Shown here piece after piece: positions 54,033-61,458 of a stretch of 64,000 bases of DNA (positions are counted from its first letter, which is position 1; every line of letters begins with the position of its first letter). A program made the position numbers and the translations under genes. Below the pieces are notes generated by a model. That model was not told the DNA's origin. It ran no database searches and was given only the letters and a program-made list of their open reading frames with translations. The stretch comes from Saccharopolyspora flava (GTDB taxonomy: Bacteria > Actinomycetota > Actinomycetes > Mycobacteriales > Pseudonocardiaceae). Location: contig NZ_FOZX01000002.1 in the NCBI RefSeq assembly GCF_900116135.1, forward strand, positions 62,001 through 126,000. The letters run 5' to 3'.

Positions 54033-54118
54033 GTCCCCCGGACGAAAACCCCGGTTTTCATCGCGTCGAATGTTGCGGTTTTCGACGCGTCGAATGTTGC
54101 GGTTTTCGTCCGGGGGAC
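54033..54118. repeat. TTCGACGCGTCGAA-centred inverted and tandem repeat block
   Basis: An 18-bp perfect inverted repeat, GTCCCCCGGACGAAAACC (54033-54050) against 54101-54118, encloses two direct copies of CGCGTCGAATGTTGCGG.. (starting at 54062 and 54086, period 24) and the palindrome TTCGACGCGTCGAA (54081-54094). It lies in the 306-base gap between the divergent antiporter and FadE genes, where no gene is seen. Confidence 0.88.
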
Positions 54119-54208
54119 CCGCGATGGGGTTGCGAAGCAGGGGTGGGGTGAGAACGCAAGCAAGTCGTGATCGGGGTCTCTGGCGTGGCGGTGCCGGAAC
54201 GCGTTATT

Positions 54209-54226
54209 TTACTCGTCAGTAGGTAA
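54209..54226 (+). promoter_or_regulatory. TTACT/AGTA operator upstream of the FadE pair
   Basis: TTACTCGTCAGTAGGTAA has ACT-N4-AGT symmetry with TTAC/GTAA edges and overlaps a -10-like TAGGTA. It resembles the CTACT operator at 28539-28567. The FadE GTG is at 54263. Confidence 0.5.
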
Positions 54227-54262
54227 TGCCCGGCCGTGCAGCCGGCCGATTGGAGACGCACC

Positions 54263-55606
54263 GTGTCAAACGCCCAACCCGGACAGGCTGGCGGCGCGAA
54301 GAAGCGCGACGCCATGGGCCTCGGCCTCGCGGCCCTGACCAAGATCGCCAGCGCGCCGATCATCGACAAGTTCGGCCTGCGCAAGCAGTTCGAGAACCTG
54401 GTGCAGTCCGGCACCCGGACCGGGTTCAAGGCCGCCGGCGCCGCCACCCGGTCCTTCAAGAAGGCCCAGGGCCACAACAAGCCCGCCCGCCTCACCCCGG
54501 CTCCCGCGAAGGACCTCTTCGACATCGAGCCCGACGAGGAGCAGGCGCTCATCGCCGAGACCGTGCGCGAGTTCGCCGCCGAGCAGCTCCGCCCGGCCGC
54601 GGCCGACGCCGACGGCAAGCTCGCGCCGCCGGACGGCCTGCTGGAGCGCTCCGCCGAGCTCGGCCTGAGCGCCGTGGGCATCCCCGAGTCCCTCGGCGGC
54701 ATCGGCACCGAGCGCTCCGCCGTGACGAACGTGCTGGTCACCGAGGCCCTCGCGCACGGCGACATGGGTCTGGCCGTCGCGGTGCTCGCGCCGTCGGCGG
54801 TGTCCACCGCGCTGACCCTGTGGGGCGACGAGGACCAGCAGGCCACTTACCTGCCCGCCTTCACCGGCGAGAACGTGCCCGCCGCCGCGCTGGCGCTGCA
54901 GGAGCGCGTGGCCCTCGGCGACCCGTTCAAGCCGACCACCACCGCCCAGCGCACCCCGCAGGGCTACCGGCTCACCGGCGTCAAGTCGATGGTGCCGCGC
55001 GCCGCGCAGGCCGAGCTGTTCATCGTCTCGGCCGACCTCGACGGCAAGCCCGCGCTGTTCCTCGTCGAGTCCTCCACCTCGGGCCTGTCCATCGAGGCCG
55101 AGCCCGCGATGGGCCTGCGCTCGGCGGCGACCGGCAAGGTGCACCTGGACCAGGTCGAGGTGCCGGTGACCGCGCTGCTCGGCGAGGGCAAGCTCGACGT
55201 GTTCACCGACCTGGTGCGGCTGTCCCGGCTCGCCTGGTCCGCGCTCGCGGCGGGCACCGCGCAGGCCGTGCTCGACTACGTCATCCCCTACGTCAACGAG
55301 CGCACCGCGTTCGGCGAGCCGCTCAGCCACCGGCAGGCCGTCGCCTTCAGCGTCGCCGACATCGGCATCGAGCTGGAGAGCATCCGGCTGACCACGCTGC
55401 GCGCCGCCGGCCGGGCCGAGCAGGGCAAGCCGTTCGCCCGCGAGGTCGCGCTGGCGCGCAAGCTCGCCACCGACAAGGGCATGCAGATCGGCAGCGCGGG
55501 CGTGCAGCTGCTCGGCGGCCACGGCTACACCAAGGAACACCCCGTCGAGCGCTGGTACCGAGACCTGCGCGCCATCGGCGTGATGGAAGGCGCGGTCCTC
55601 GTCTGA
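54263..55606 (+). CDS. Acyl-CoA dehydrogenase (FadE24-like)
   Basis: 447 residues. An extra N-terminal helical region of about 75 residues (LGLAALTKIASAPIIDKFGLRKQFENL) precedes the ACAD domain. LLGGHGYTKEHPVERWYRDLRAI near the end is the catalytic C-terminal helix. It pairs with the next gene as Rv3139/Rv3140 (fadE24-fadE23) do in mycobacteria. GTG 54263 follows TGGAGACGCACC; an ATG at 54236 is less likely. First step of beta-oxidation of an unknown acyl-CoA; probably a heteromeric enzyme with its partner. Confidence 0.88.
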   Translation: MSNAQPGQAGGAKKRDAMGLGLAALTKIASAPIIDKFGLRKQFENLVQSGTRTGFKAAGAATRSFKKAQGHNKPARLTPAPAKDLFDIEPDEEQALIAETVREFAAEQLRPAAADADGKLAPPDGLLERSAELGLSAVGIPESLGGIGTERSAVTNVLVTEALAHGDMGLAVAVLAPSAVSTALTLWGDEDQQATYLPAFTGENVPAAALALQERVALGDPFKPTTTAQRTPQGYRLTGVKSMVPRAAQAELFIVSADLDGKPALFLVESSTSGLSIEAEPAMGLRSAATGKVHLDQVEVPVTALLGEGKLDVFTDLVRLSRLAWSALAAGTAQAVLDYVIPYVNERTAFGEPLSHRQAVAFSVADIGIELESIRLTTLRAAGRAEQGKPFAREVALARKLATDKGMQIGSAGVQLLGGHGYTKEHPVERWYRDLRAIGVMEGAVLV

Positions 55607-55637
55607 GGGCTTGTCGAGACGCGAAGGACTAGAACCC

Positions 55638-56846
55638 ATGATCAATCTTGAGGTCCCGAAGAAGGCGACCGCGCTGGTCAACCAGGCCTACCAGGCCGCT
55701 TCCGAGGTCTTCCGCCCGATCTCGCGCAAGTACGACCGCGCCGAGCACGAGTACCCCAAGGAGCTCGACACCCTCGCCGCGCTGCTCGACGGGCTCAACT
55801 CGTCCGGTGAGGGCGGCGCGGGCGCGGCCGGCGTGCGCAAGAGCGGCGACGACGGCCAGAAGGGCAACCGCAACGGCGCCAACCTGAACCTGGTGCTGGG
55901 CACCATGGAGATGTGCTGGGGCGACGTGGCGATGCTGTTGGCCATGCCGCGGCAGGGCCTGGGCAACGCGGCGATCGCCTCGGTCGCCAACGAGGAGCAG
56001 GCCAAGCGCTTCGCCAACGTGTGGGCGGCGATGGCCATCACCGAGCCGCACACCGGCTCGGACTCGGCGAACATCAACACCACCGCCGAGCTCGACGGCG
56101 ACGAGTACGTCCTCAACGGCGAGAAGATCTTCGTCACCGCCGGCGGGCGCGCCGACACCGTCGTGGTGTGGGCGACGCTGGACAAGTCGAAGGGCCGCGC
56201 GGCCATCAAGTCGTTCGTGGTGGAGAAGACCCGCCCGGGCATCACCGTGGAGCGGCTGGAGCACAAGCTCGGCATCAAGGCCTCCGACACCGCCGTCATC
56301 CGGCTGGACAACTGCCGGGTGCCGAAGGAGAACCTGCTGGGCTCGCCGGAGATCGACACCAAGTCGGGCTTCGCGGGCGTCATGCAGACCTTCGACAACA
56401 CCCGGCCGCTGGTGGCCGCGATGGCCATCGGCGTCGCGCGGGCCGCGCTGGAGGAGACCCAGAAGGTCCTCGCCGAGGTGGGCGTGACGGTCGACTACGA
56501 CCGCCCGGCCAACTCCCAGCACGCCGCCGCCGCGGCGTTCCTGCAGCTGGAGGCCGACTACGAGGCCGCGTACCTGCTGACGCTGCAGGCGGCGTGGATG
56601 GCCGACAACCGCAAGCCGAACTCGCTGCAGGCCTCGATGGCCAAGGCCAAGGCCGGCCGCTCGGTCGTCGACATCACGCTGCGCTGCGTCGAGCTGTGCG
56701 GCACCGTCGGCTACACCGAGGAGTCGCTGCTGGAGAAGTGGTCCCGCGACTCGAAGATCCTCGACATCTTCGAGGGCACCCAGCAGATCCAGCAGCTCAT
56801 CGTCGCTCGCCGCCTGCTCGGCAAGTCGAGCGCCGAGCTCAAGTAA
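55638..56846 (+). CDS. Acyl-CoA dehydrogenase (FadE23-like)
   Basis: 402 residues. [20 protein letters not shown] and [16 protein letters not shown] are FAD- and substrate-binding landmarks; [28 protein letters not shown] is the C-terminal block. ATG 55638 is chosen over one nine codons upstream because the fold starts at INLEVPKKA. Same operon as the FadE24-like gene, 31-base gap. Its 3' end is followed by four palindromic repeat copies. Confidence 0.9.
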   Translation: MINLEVPKKATALVNQAYQAASEVFRPISRKYDRAEHEYPKELDTLAALLDGLNSSGEGGAGAAGVRKSGDDGQKGNRNGANLNLVLGTMEMCWGDVAMLLAMPRQGLGNAAIASVANEEQAKRFANVWAAMAITEPHTGSDSANINTTAELDGDEYVLNGEKIFVTAGGRADTVVVWATLDKSKGRAAIKSFVVEKTRPGITVERLEHKLGIKASDTAVIRLDNCRVPKENLLGSPEIDTKSGFAGVMQTFDNTRPLVAAMAIGVARAALEETQKVLAEVGVTVDYDRPANSQHAAAAAFLQLEADYEAAYLLTLQAAWMADNRKPNSLQASMAKAKAGRSVVDITLRCVELCGTVGYTEESLLEKWSRDSKILDIFEGTQQIQQLIVARRLLGKSSAELK

Positions 56847-56909
56847 TCCCCCGACGCGGACCCGGCCCGGGCTCGTCCCCACGGACGACCCCGGGCCGCT
56901 CCCGTCTCC

Positions 56910-57118
56910 GGGGGAGGGAAGTTTTCATGAAAACCTCCCTCCCCCACCCACAACCGAAGTTTTCATGAAAACTTCCCCACCCCACAAGGAAACCCCAGTT
57001 CAGGAGACCGTCCTGAGGTCCTCCCAACCTCGGTTCGGGTTCGTGGGGTGGTCAGTTTTCATGAAAACTTCGACTTCCGGGGGTCGGGGAAGTTTTCATG
57101 AAAACTTCCCCCACCTAC
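56910..57118. repeat. Cluster of four AGTTTTCATGAAAACT palindromic elements (copies 5-8)
   Basis: Cores at 56920-56935 (one mismatch, ends AAAACC), 56958-56973, 57054-57069 and 57091-57106, with GGGGAAG/GTGGGG-type arms. They fill most of the 301-base gap between the FadE23-like gene and the convergent hydrolase gene. No gene lies here. Confidence 0.9.
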
Positions 57119-57147
57119 GGGACCAACGTCGGGTCGGACGTCGGGGG

Positions 57148-58071
57148 TCAGGCTTCGGTGGGTTCTTCGAGGGTGTTGCCGATGAGGCTGTAGAGGGTTT
57201 CCGCGAATCGGGTGAGGCCGGGTTCCTCGGCCGGGTAGTGGCCGCAGTTCTCGAGCTCGACGAGCGTGGTGGGCGCCTTGATGCGGTCGAGGAAGCGGCG
57301 GCTGATCTCCGGCGGCGTCCAGTCGTCGGCCTCCGGGTGGGCGAGGATCACCGGGGTTTCGGCGAAGTCCTCCGGCGGCGTGTGGCGGTAGCGGGCGAAG
57401 CTGGTGAGCAGCCCGATCGGCGCGTGCAGCCCGCCGCCCCGGGGGTCGGCGGCGCACAGCGCCGCGAGCTCCGGGTTCCGGCTGATCCGGCCGACCTCGG
57501 CCATCCACGACATCGGCACCCGCACCCCGCCTGCGAACCGCTCCAGCACCCCCAGCACGGGCCTCGGGATCGAGCCGAGACCCCCACGAGCCGCGTGCCT
57601 GCGGGCTTCGGGGTCGGCGGGGTCGAGCAGGCAGGTGGCGACGACGGCGGAAACCTGCCCGGTGCGGGCGGCGGCCTCGTAGGCCAGCATCCCGCCCATG
57701 CTCGCCCCCACCAGCACCAGCGGCCGGTCGTCCCGCAGCCGTTCGGCGAGCACGAGGTCGCACAGCAGCTCCACCCAGTCGCCGTACCGGATCCCGCCGG
57801 GCCGGTCGACGACGCTCGCGCCGTAGGGCGGCAGGTCGGGGAGCAGCAGGTCCGCCATGCCCGCGAACGGCGAACACACCGGCCACAGCGCGCCGGAGTG
57901 CCCGGCGGCGCCGTGGATCACCATCGCCCGGGCGGGCGCGTCCGGAGCCGCCGCCCGCGCGATGTGCACGTGCTCCCCGCGCCAGCGCCACCAGGTCGAC
58001 GTCGGCCGCACCTCGGTGGCGCGCCGCCGGTAGGAATCCGGCAGGAAGCGGGCATAACTCGCGCTGTCCAC
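57148..58071 (-). CDS. Alpha/beta-hydrolase
   Basis: 307 residues. Oxyanion block VIHGAAGHSG, nucleophile elbow GASMGGML, acid in HPEADDW and catalytic His in ENCGHYPAEEP. Substrate unknown; relatives include esterases and haloperoxidase-like hydrolases. The start is uncertain: GTG 58071 (VDSASYARF) is used; GTG 58095 is 8 codons upstream. It is divergent from the SUOX-fold gene, with paired direct repeats between them. Confidence 0.82.
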   Translation of the reverse strand: MDSASYARFLPDSYRRRATEVRPTSTWWRWRGEHVHIARAAAPDAPARAMVIHGAAGHSGALWPVCSPFAGMADLLLPDLPPYGASVVDRPGGIRYGDWVELLCDLVLAERLRDDRPLVLVGASMGGMLAYEAAARTGQVSAVVATCLLDPADPEARRHAARGGLGSIPRPVLGVLERFAGGVRVPMSWMAEVGRISRNPELAALCAADPRGGGLHAPIGLLTSFARYRHTPPEDFAETPVILAHPEADDWTPPEISRRFLDRIKAPTTLVELENCGHYPAEEPGLTRFAETLYSLIGNTLEEPTEA

Positions 58072-58127
58072 GTCACCAGGGTGAGCGCCGATCACCGCGA
58101 CGACAACTCCCCCGCCTCGGAGCGGAT

Positions 58128-58171
58128 TCCGCAGATGCGCCGGGAAGAACGTGAACGATCCGCAGATGCGC
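58128..58171. repeat. Paired direct repeat TCCGCAGATGCGC in a divergent promoter region
   Basis: Exact copies at 58128-58140 and 58159-58171, 31 bases apart (about three helical turns), between the divergent hydrolase and SUOX-fold genes. Likely binding sites for one regulator. Confidence 0.6.
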
Positions 58172-58263
58172 GTGATCCACTGCTGTGAGTGATCGTCTGC
58201 GGTTCGCATCCACCCCTGATCGGCGGATGTGACCCCGCGGGCCGCGCCCTACCGTGCTTGATC

Positions 58264-58791
58264 ATGGACTCGTCGAGCAGTGCGGTGGACAGGCTCGTGC
58301 CGACCCAGCGGAAGCCCCTCGAACCAGGCCAGGTGCTCATCACCGGCGACGTGGCCGGCGACAAGCTCATCGACACCCGCGACCTCGACGCCCGCGCGGG
58401 CGCCCCGCTGGACGTGGACTACGTGACCAGGCGTTTCCGCGAGGTGCACCGGGTGCGCGGGGTCCTGCTGCACGAGGTCCTGTCCGAGCTGGAACCGCAC
58501 TGGGACCGGCGGCACAAGATGGGCCGGCTCAACGTCGTGGTCGTCGCGCTCTCCGAGGACGGCTTCCAGGTGGTGCTCTCGCTCGCCGAGATCGACCCGG
58601 AGTTCGGCGCCAACCGGGCGCTGCTGGCCACCCGCTACAACGGCGAGACCCTGCAGCGCCCCACCCTGGTCCTCCCCGGCGACGGGCGCGCCAGCCGCTA
58701 CGTCCGCCACCTCTGCCGACTCCGCCTGCTCAACGTGGCGCCGGAGGACGACCCTCAGTCCAGGTCGGACATGTCCAGCACCAGCCGGTAG
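58264..58791 (+). CDS. Small SUOX-fold molybdopterin-binding-like protein
   Basis: 175 residues. LITGDVAGDKLIDTRDLDARAGAP..GVLLHEVLSELEPHWDRRHKMGRLNVVVVALSEDGFQVVLSLAEIDPEF..LLATRYNGETLQRPTLVLPGDGRASRYVRHLCRLRL follows the sulfite-oxidase Mo-pterin domain in miniature. The Mo-ligating cysteine of true SUOX is not visible, so enzymatic activity is doubtful. ATG 58264 follows a TACCGT -10-like box. Its 3' end overlaps the convergent adh gene by 37 bp. Confidence 0.65.
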   Translation: MDSSSSAVDRLVPTQRKPLEPGQVLITGDVAGDKLIDTRDLDARAGAPLDVDYVTRRFREVHRVRGVLLHEVLSELEPHWDRRHKMGRLNVVVVALSEDGFQVVLSLAEIDPEFGANRALLATRYNGETLQRPTLVLPGDGRASRYVRHLCRLRLLNVAPEDDPQSRSDMSSTSR

Positions 58792-59783
58792 CGCACGTCG
58801 TTCCGCGCCACGCGCTCGAAGGCCTCGTTGGCCTGCGCCGACGGCAGGACCTCGACGTCGGCGGTGACGCCGTGGGCGGCGGCGAACTCCAGCATCTCGC
58901 GGGTCGCGGGGCGACCGCCGCTGCCCGCCGAGCTGAGCTTCTTGCGCCCCACCAGCAGATCCATCGAGTCCAGCTCGACCGGCCCGATGTGGCCGACCAT
59001 CGACAGCGTCCCGTCCAGGGCGACCAGCCGCAGGTAGGGGCCGAGGTCGTGGGGCGCGGAGATGGTGTCGACGAGGACGTCGAAGGTGTCGCGCGCCGCG
59101 GCCACGGCCTCGGCGTCGCCGGACACCAGCAGGCCCTGAGCGCCGAGCGCGCGGGCGTCGTCGGCCTTGCCGGACGTCCGGCTGATCACCGTGACCTCGG
59201 CGCCGAGCGCGACGGCGAACTTGACGGCGAGGTGCCCCAAACCGCCGAGCCCGGCGACCGCGACCTTCGTGCCCGCGCCGACGCCGAGCGCGCGCAGCGG
59301 CTCCCACACCGTGATCCCCGCGCACAGCAGCGGCGCCGCGGCGGCGGGGTCCAGCCCGTCGGGCAGCGGGTAGGCGAAGCCCTCGCGCAGGACGTACTCG
59401 CGGGAGTAGGCGCCGAGCGTGGTCGAGCCGTCGGAGTCCGCGCCGCCGTAGGTCATCAGCGGGAACCGGTGGCAGAAGTTCTCGTGACCCGCGACGCACA
59501 TCGCGCACTCCCCGCAGGAGTCGACGATGTTGCCGACGGCCACCCGGTCGCCGACGGCGAACCCGGTGACCTCGGGTCCGATCTCGGTGACGGTGCCGGT
59601 GAACTCGTGGCCCGGCACGACCGGGCCCTGAGCGTGGTTGACGCTGTGCAGGTCGGTGTGGCAGACGCCGCAGTAGTCGACCCGCACCGCGATGTCGTCG
59701 GCGCGCAGGTCGCGCCGCGGCAGCGAGACGGCGTGCAGCGCCGCGCCGGGTCCGTCCGCTCGCCAGCCGGTCGTGGTCCTCAT
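58755..59783 (-). CDS. Zinc-dependent NAD(P) alcohol dehydrogenase (CAD/YahK type)
   Basis: 342 residues. Catalytic zinc site CGVCHTDLH..GHEFTG; structural zinc cysteines in DSCGECAMCVAGHENFC; Rossmann motif GLGGLGHLAVKFA. The family reduces or oxidises primary alcohols/aldehydes. ATG 59783 follows GAAGGAG; longer frames run into the operator. Divergent from a TetR gene, with shared inverted operators between them. Confidence 0.9.
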   Translation of the reverse strand: MRTTTGWRADGPGAALHAVSLPRRDLRADDIAVRVDYCGVCHTDLHSVNHAQGPVVPGHEFTGTVTEIGPEVTGFAVGDRVAVGNIVDSCGECAMCVAGHENFCHRFPLMTYGGADSDGSTTLGAYSREYVLREGFAYPLPDGLDPAAAAPLLCAGITVWEPLRALGVGAGTKVAVAGLGGLGHLAVKFAVALGAEVTVISRTSGKADDARALGAQGLLVSGDAEAVAAARDTFDVLVDTISAPHDLGPYLRLVALDGTLSMVGHIGPVELDSMDLLVGRKKLSSAGSGGRPATREMLEFAAAHGVTADVEVLPSAQANEAFERVARNDVRYRLVLDMSDLD

Positions 59784-59794
59784 CCGGACTCCTT

Positions 59795-59864
59795 CAAACA
59801 GAACAGTCGGTCTATTCCAAGCTAGACCCGGTCGGCGGGGAAAGCAAACCAACTGTTCTGTTTG
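59795..59864. promoter_or_regulatory. Paired operators of the divergent adh/tetR genes
   Basis: CAAACAGAACAGT (59795-59807) and its exact inverted copy ACTGTTCTGTTTG (59852-59864). Both continue into matching flanks, so AAACAGAACAGTYGGTYT occurs once on each strand. The right copy abuts a -10-like TACTCT (59866-59871) of the TetR gene, which suggests autorepression as well as control of adh. Confidence 0.75.
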
Positions 59865-59877
59865 CTACTCTCCTGGC

Positions 59878-60468
59878 ATGGTCGACAAGCCCCTGACCTC
59901 GCGCGGAGCCGCCACCCGCGACCGGATCATCGAGGTCGCCACCCGCGAGTTCGCCGAGCACGGGATCGCCGGTGCGCGCATCGAGCGGATCGTGGCCGCC
60001 GCCCGCACCAACAAGGCGCAGCTCTACGGCTACTTCGGCAGCAAGGAAGGCCTGTTCGACGCGATCTTCTCGGCGTCGCTGGACCGGATCGTCGACGCGG
60101 TGCCGATCAGCGCCGACCTCGCCGACTGGGCCGTGCGCCTCTACGACGACTACCTGGAACGCCCGGACCTGGTCCGGCTGGCCACCTGGTCGCGCCTGGA
60201 GCGCCGCCCGACGGGACCGCTGCTGGCCGACGCCGAGGCCCGCAACGACCACAAGCTCCGCGCCATCGCCGAGGCCCAGGAGGCCGGCGAGGTCCGCCCG
60301 GGCGACCCGTTCGACCTGATGACGCTGGTCATCGCCATGTCCATGGCCTGGTCCCCGGTCAGCAACGTCTACGCCGCCTCGGCCGACGAACCCGGCGAGG
60401 ACCACGACCGGCGCCGCGCCCTGCTCCGCGACGCGGTCCGCCGCGCGGTCCTGATCGAGCCGTCTTGA
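59878..60468 (+). CDS. TetR-family repressor of the adjacent alcohol dehydrogenase
   Basis: 196 residues. N-terminal HTH (TRDRIIEVATREFAEHGIAGARIERIVAAARTNKAQLYGYFGSKEGLFDAI) and a helical ligand domain. ATG 59878 lies six bases after a -10-like TACTCT and no Shine-Dalgarno is present, so the transcript may be leaderless. It is divergent from adh. Ligand unknown, probably an alcohol or aldehyde. Confidence 0.9.
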   Translation: MVDKPLTSRGAATRDRIIEVATREFAEHGIAGARIERIVAAARTNKAQLYGYFGSKEGLFDAIFSASLDRIVDAVPISADLADWAVRLYDDYLERPDLVRLATWSRLERRPTGPLLADAEARNDHKLRAIAEAQEAGEVRPGDPFDLMTLVIAMSMAWSPVSNVYAASADEPGEDHDRRRALLRDAVRRAVLIEPS

Positions 60469-60494
60469 CAAGGATCGAAAGCGCTGGCTAGCGT
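60465..60494 (+). promoter_or_regulatory. Candidate promoter with LacI-like AGCGCT box for the carbohydrate operon
   Basis: TTGACA (60465-60470), 18-base spacer, TAGCGT (60489-60494). The spacer holds GAAAGCGCTGG, with the AGCGCT core at 60480-60485 typical of LacI-family sites. The -35 box overlaps the TetR stop codon. Confidence 0.5.
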
Positions 60495-60562
60495 CTCGAC
60501 CCACGGCCCAGGCCGGACAACCGAACACTCGCCCGCTGCGCGCGGGCGGTCGCCAGAGACTC

Positions 60563-60610
60563 AGAGAACAGCGACCCGTGCCCATCACGGGGACCGCTGT
60601 TCTCTTTTTT
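60563..60610 (+). terminator. Intrinsic terminator inside the operon leader (possible attenuator)
   Basis: 11-bp outer stem AGAGAACAGCG, inner CCCGTG..CACGGG stem, then a T-run (60604-60610). It ends 40 bases before the SDR start and about 70 bases after the candidate promoter, so it is either the TetR terminator or a regulated leader element. Confidence 0.75.
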
Positions 60611-60650
60611 CGTGCCCGAAACGCCCGGTCACGCCGGAGGAAGGGGTTCC

Positions 60651-61427
60651 GTGGACATTCGCGACTTCTCGCTGGAGGTGTTCTCCCTCGCGGGCAAGAA
60701 CGCCGTCGTCACCGGCGGCAACACCGGGCTGGGCCAGGCGTTCACGCTGGCGCTGGCCAAGGCCGGTGCCGACGTGTTCGTGCCCAGCGTGCTCGACGAC
60801 GAGGGCACCACCCGCGAACTCGTCGAGGCCGAAGGCCGCCGCATGGAGTTCCTGCACGCCGACATCACCGCCGACGGCGCCCCGCGCCGGGTGATCGAGG
60901 ACTGCGCGAACCGGCTCGGCTCGGTGGACGTGCTGGTCAACTCGGCCGGGATCTGCCACACCGCCGACGTCGCCGACTTCGGCCGCGAGCAGTGGGACCC
61001 GATGCTGGGGGTCAACCTGACCGCGCCGTTCGAGCTGGGGCGCGAGGCGTCGAAGTTCATGATCGAGCAGCGCTCCGGGAAGATCATCAACGTCGCGTCG
61101 CTGTTCTCGTTCCTCGGCGGCCAGTGGTCACCGGCCTACGCGGCGACCAAGCACGGCATCGTCGGGTTCACCCGCGCCTACTGCGACGAGCTCGCGCAGC
61201 ACAACATCCAGGTCAACGCCCTCGCGCCCGGCTACTTCGCCACCGCCATCACCGAGCGGACCCGCTCCGACCCGGAGACCAACCGACGCGTCCTCGACCA
61301 CATCCCGGCCGGCCGCTGGGGCGAGGTCGCCGACCTGATGGGCGCGACCGTCTTCCTCGCCAGCCGCGCCTCCGACTACGTCAACGGCCAGGTGCTCACC
61401 GTCGACGGCGGCTACCTCACCCGCTGA
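60651..61427 (+). CDS. SDR-family sugar/polyol dehydrogenase
   Basis: 258 residues. TGGNTGLGQAFTLALAKAG is the NAD loop, VNSAG follows, and YAATKHG is the active-site pair; C-terminal NGQVLTVDGGYLTR closes the fold. GTG 60651 lies 7 bases after GGAGGAAGGGG. It is the first of three genes (with an FAD-linked oxidase and an FGGY kinase), so oxidation of a sugar acid or polyol before phosphorylation is likely. Confidence 0.88.
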   Translation: MDIRDFSLEVFSLAGKNAVVTGGNTGLGQAFTLALAKAGADVFVPSVLDDEGTTRELVEAEGRRMEFLHADITADGAPRRVIEDCANRLGSVDVLVNSAGICHTADVADFGREQWDPMLGVNLTAPFELGREASKFMIEQRSGKIINVASLFSFLGGQWSPAYAATKHGIVGFTRAYCDELAQHNIQVNALAPGYFATAITERTRSDPETNRRVLDHIPAGRWGEVADLMGATVFLASRASDYVNGQVLTVDGGYLTR

Positions 61428-61458
61428 AAACCCTTCCACGATACGGAGAACGACACCC

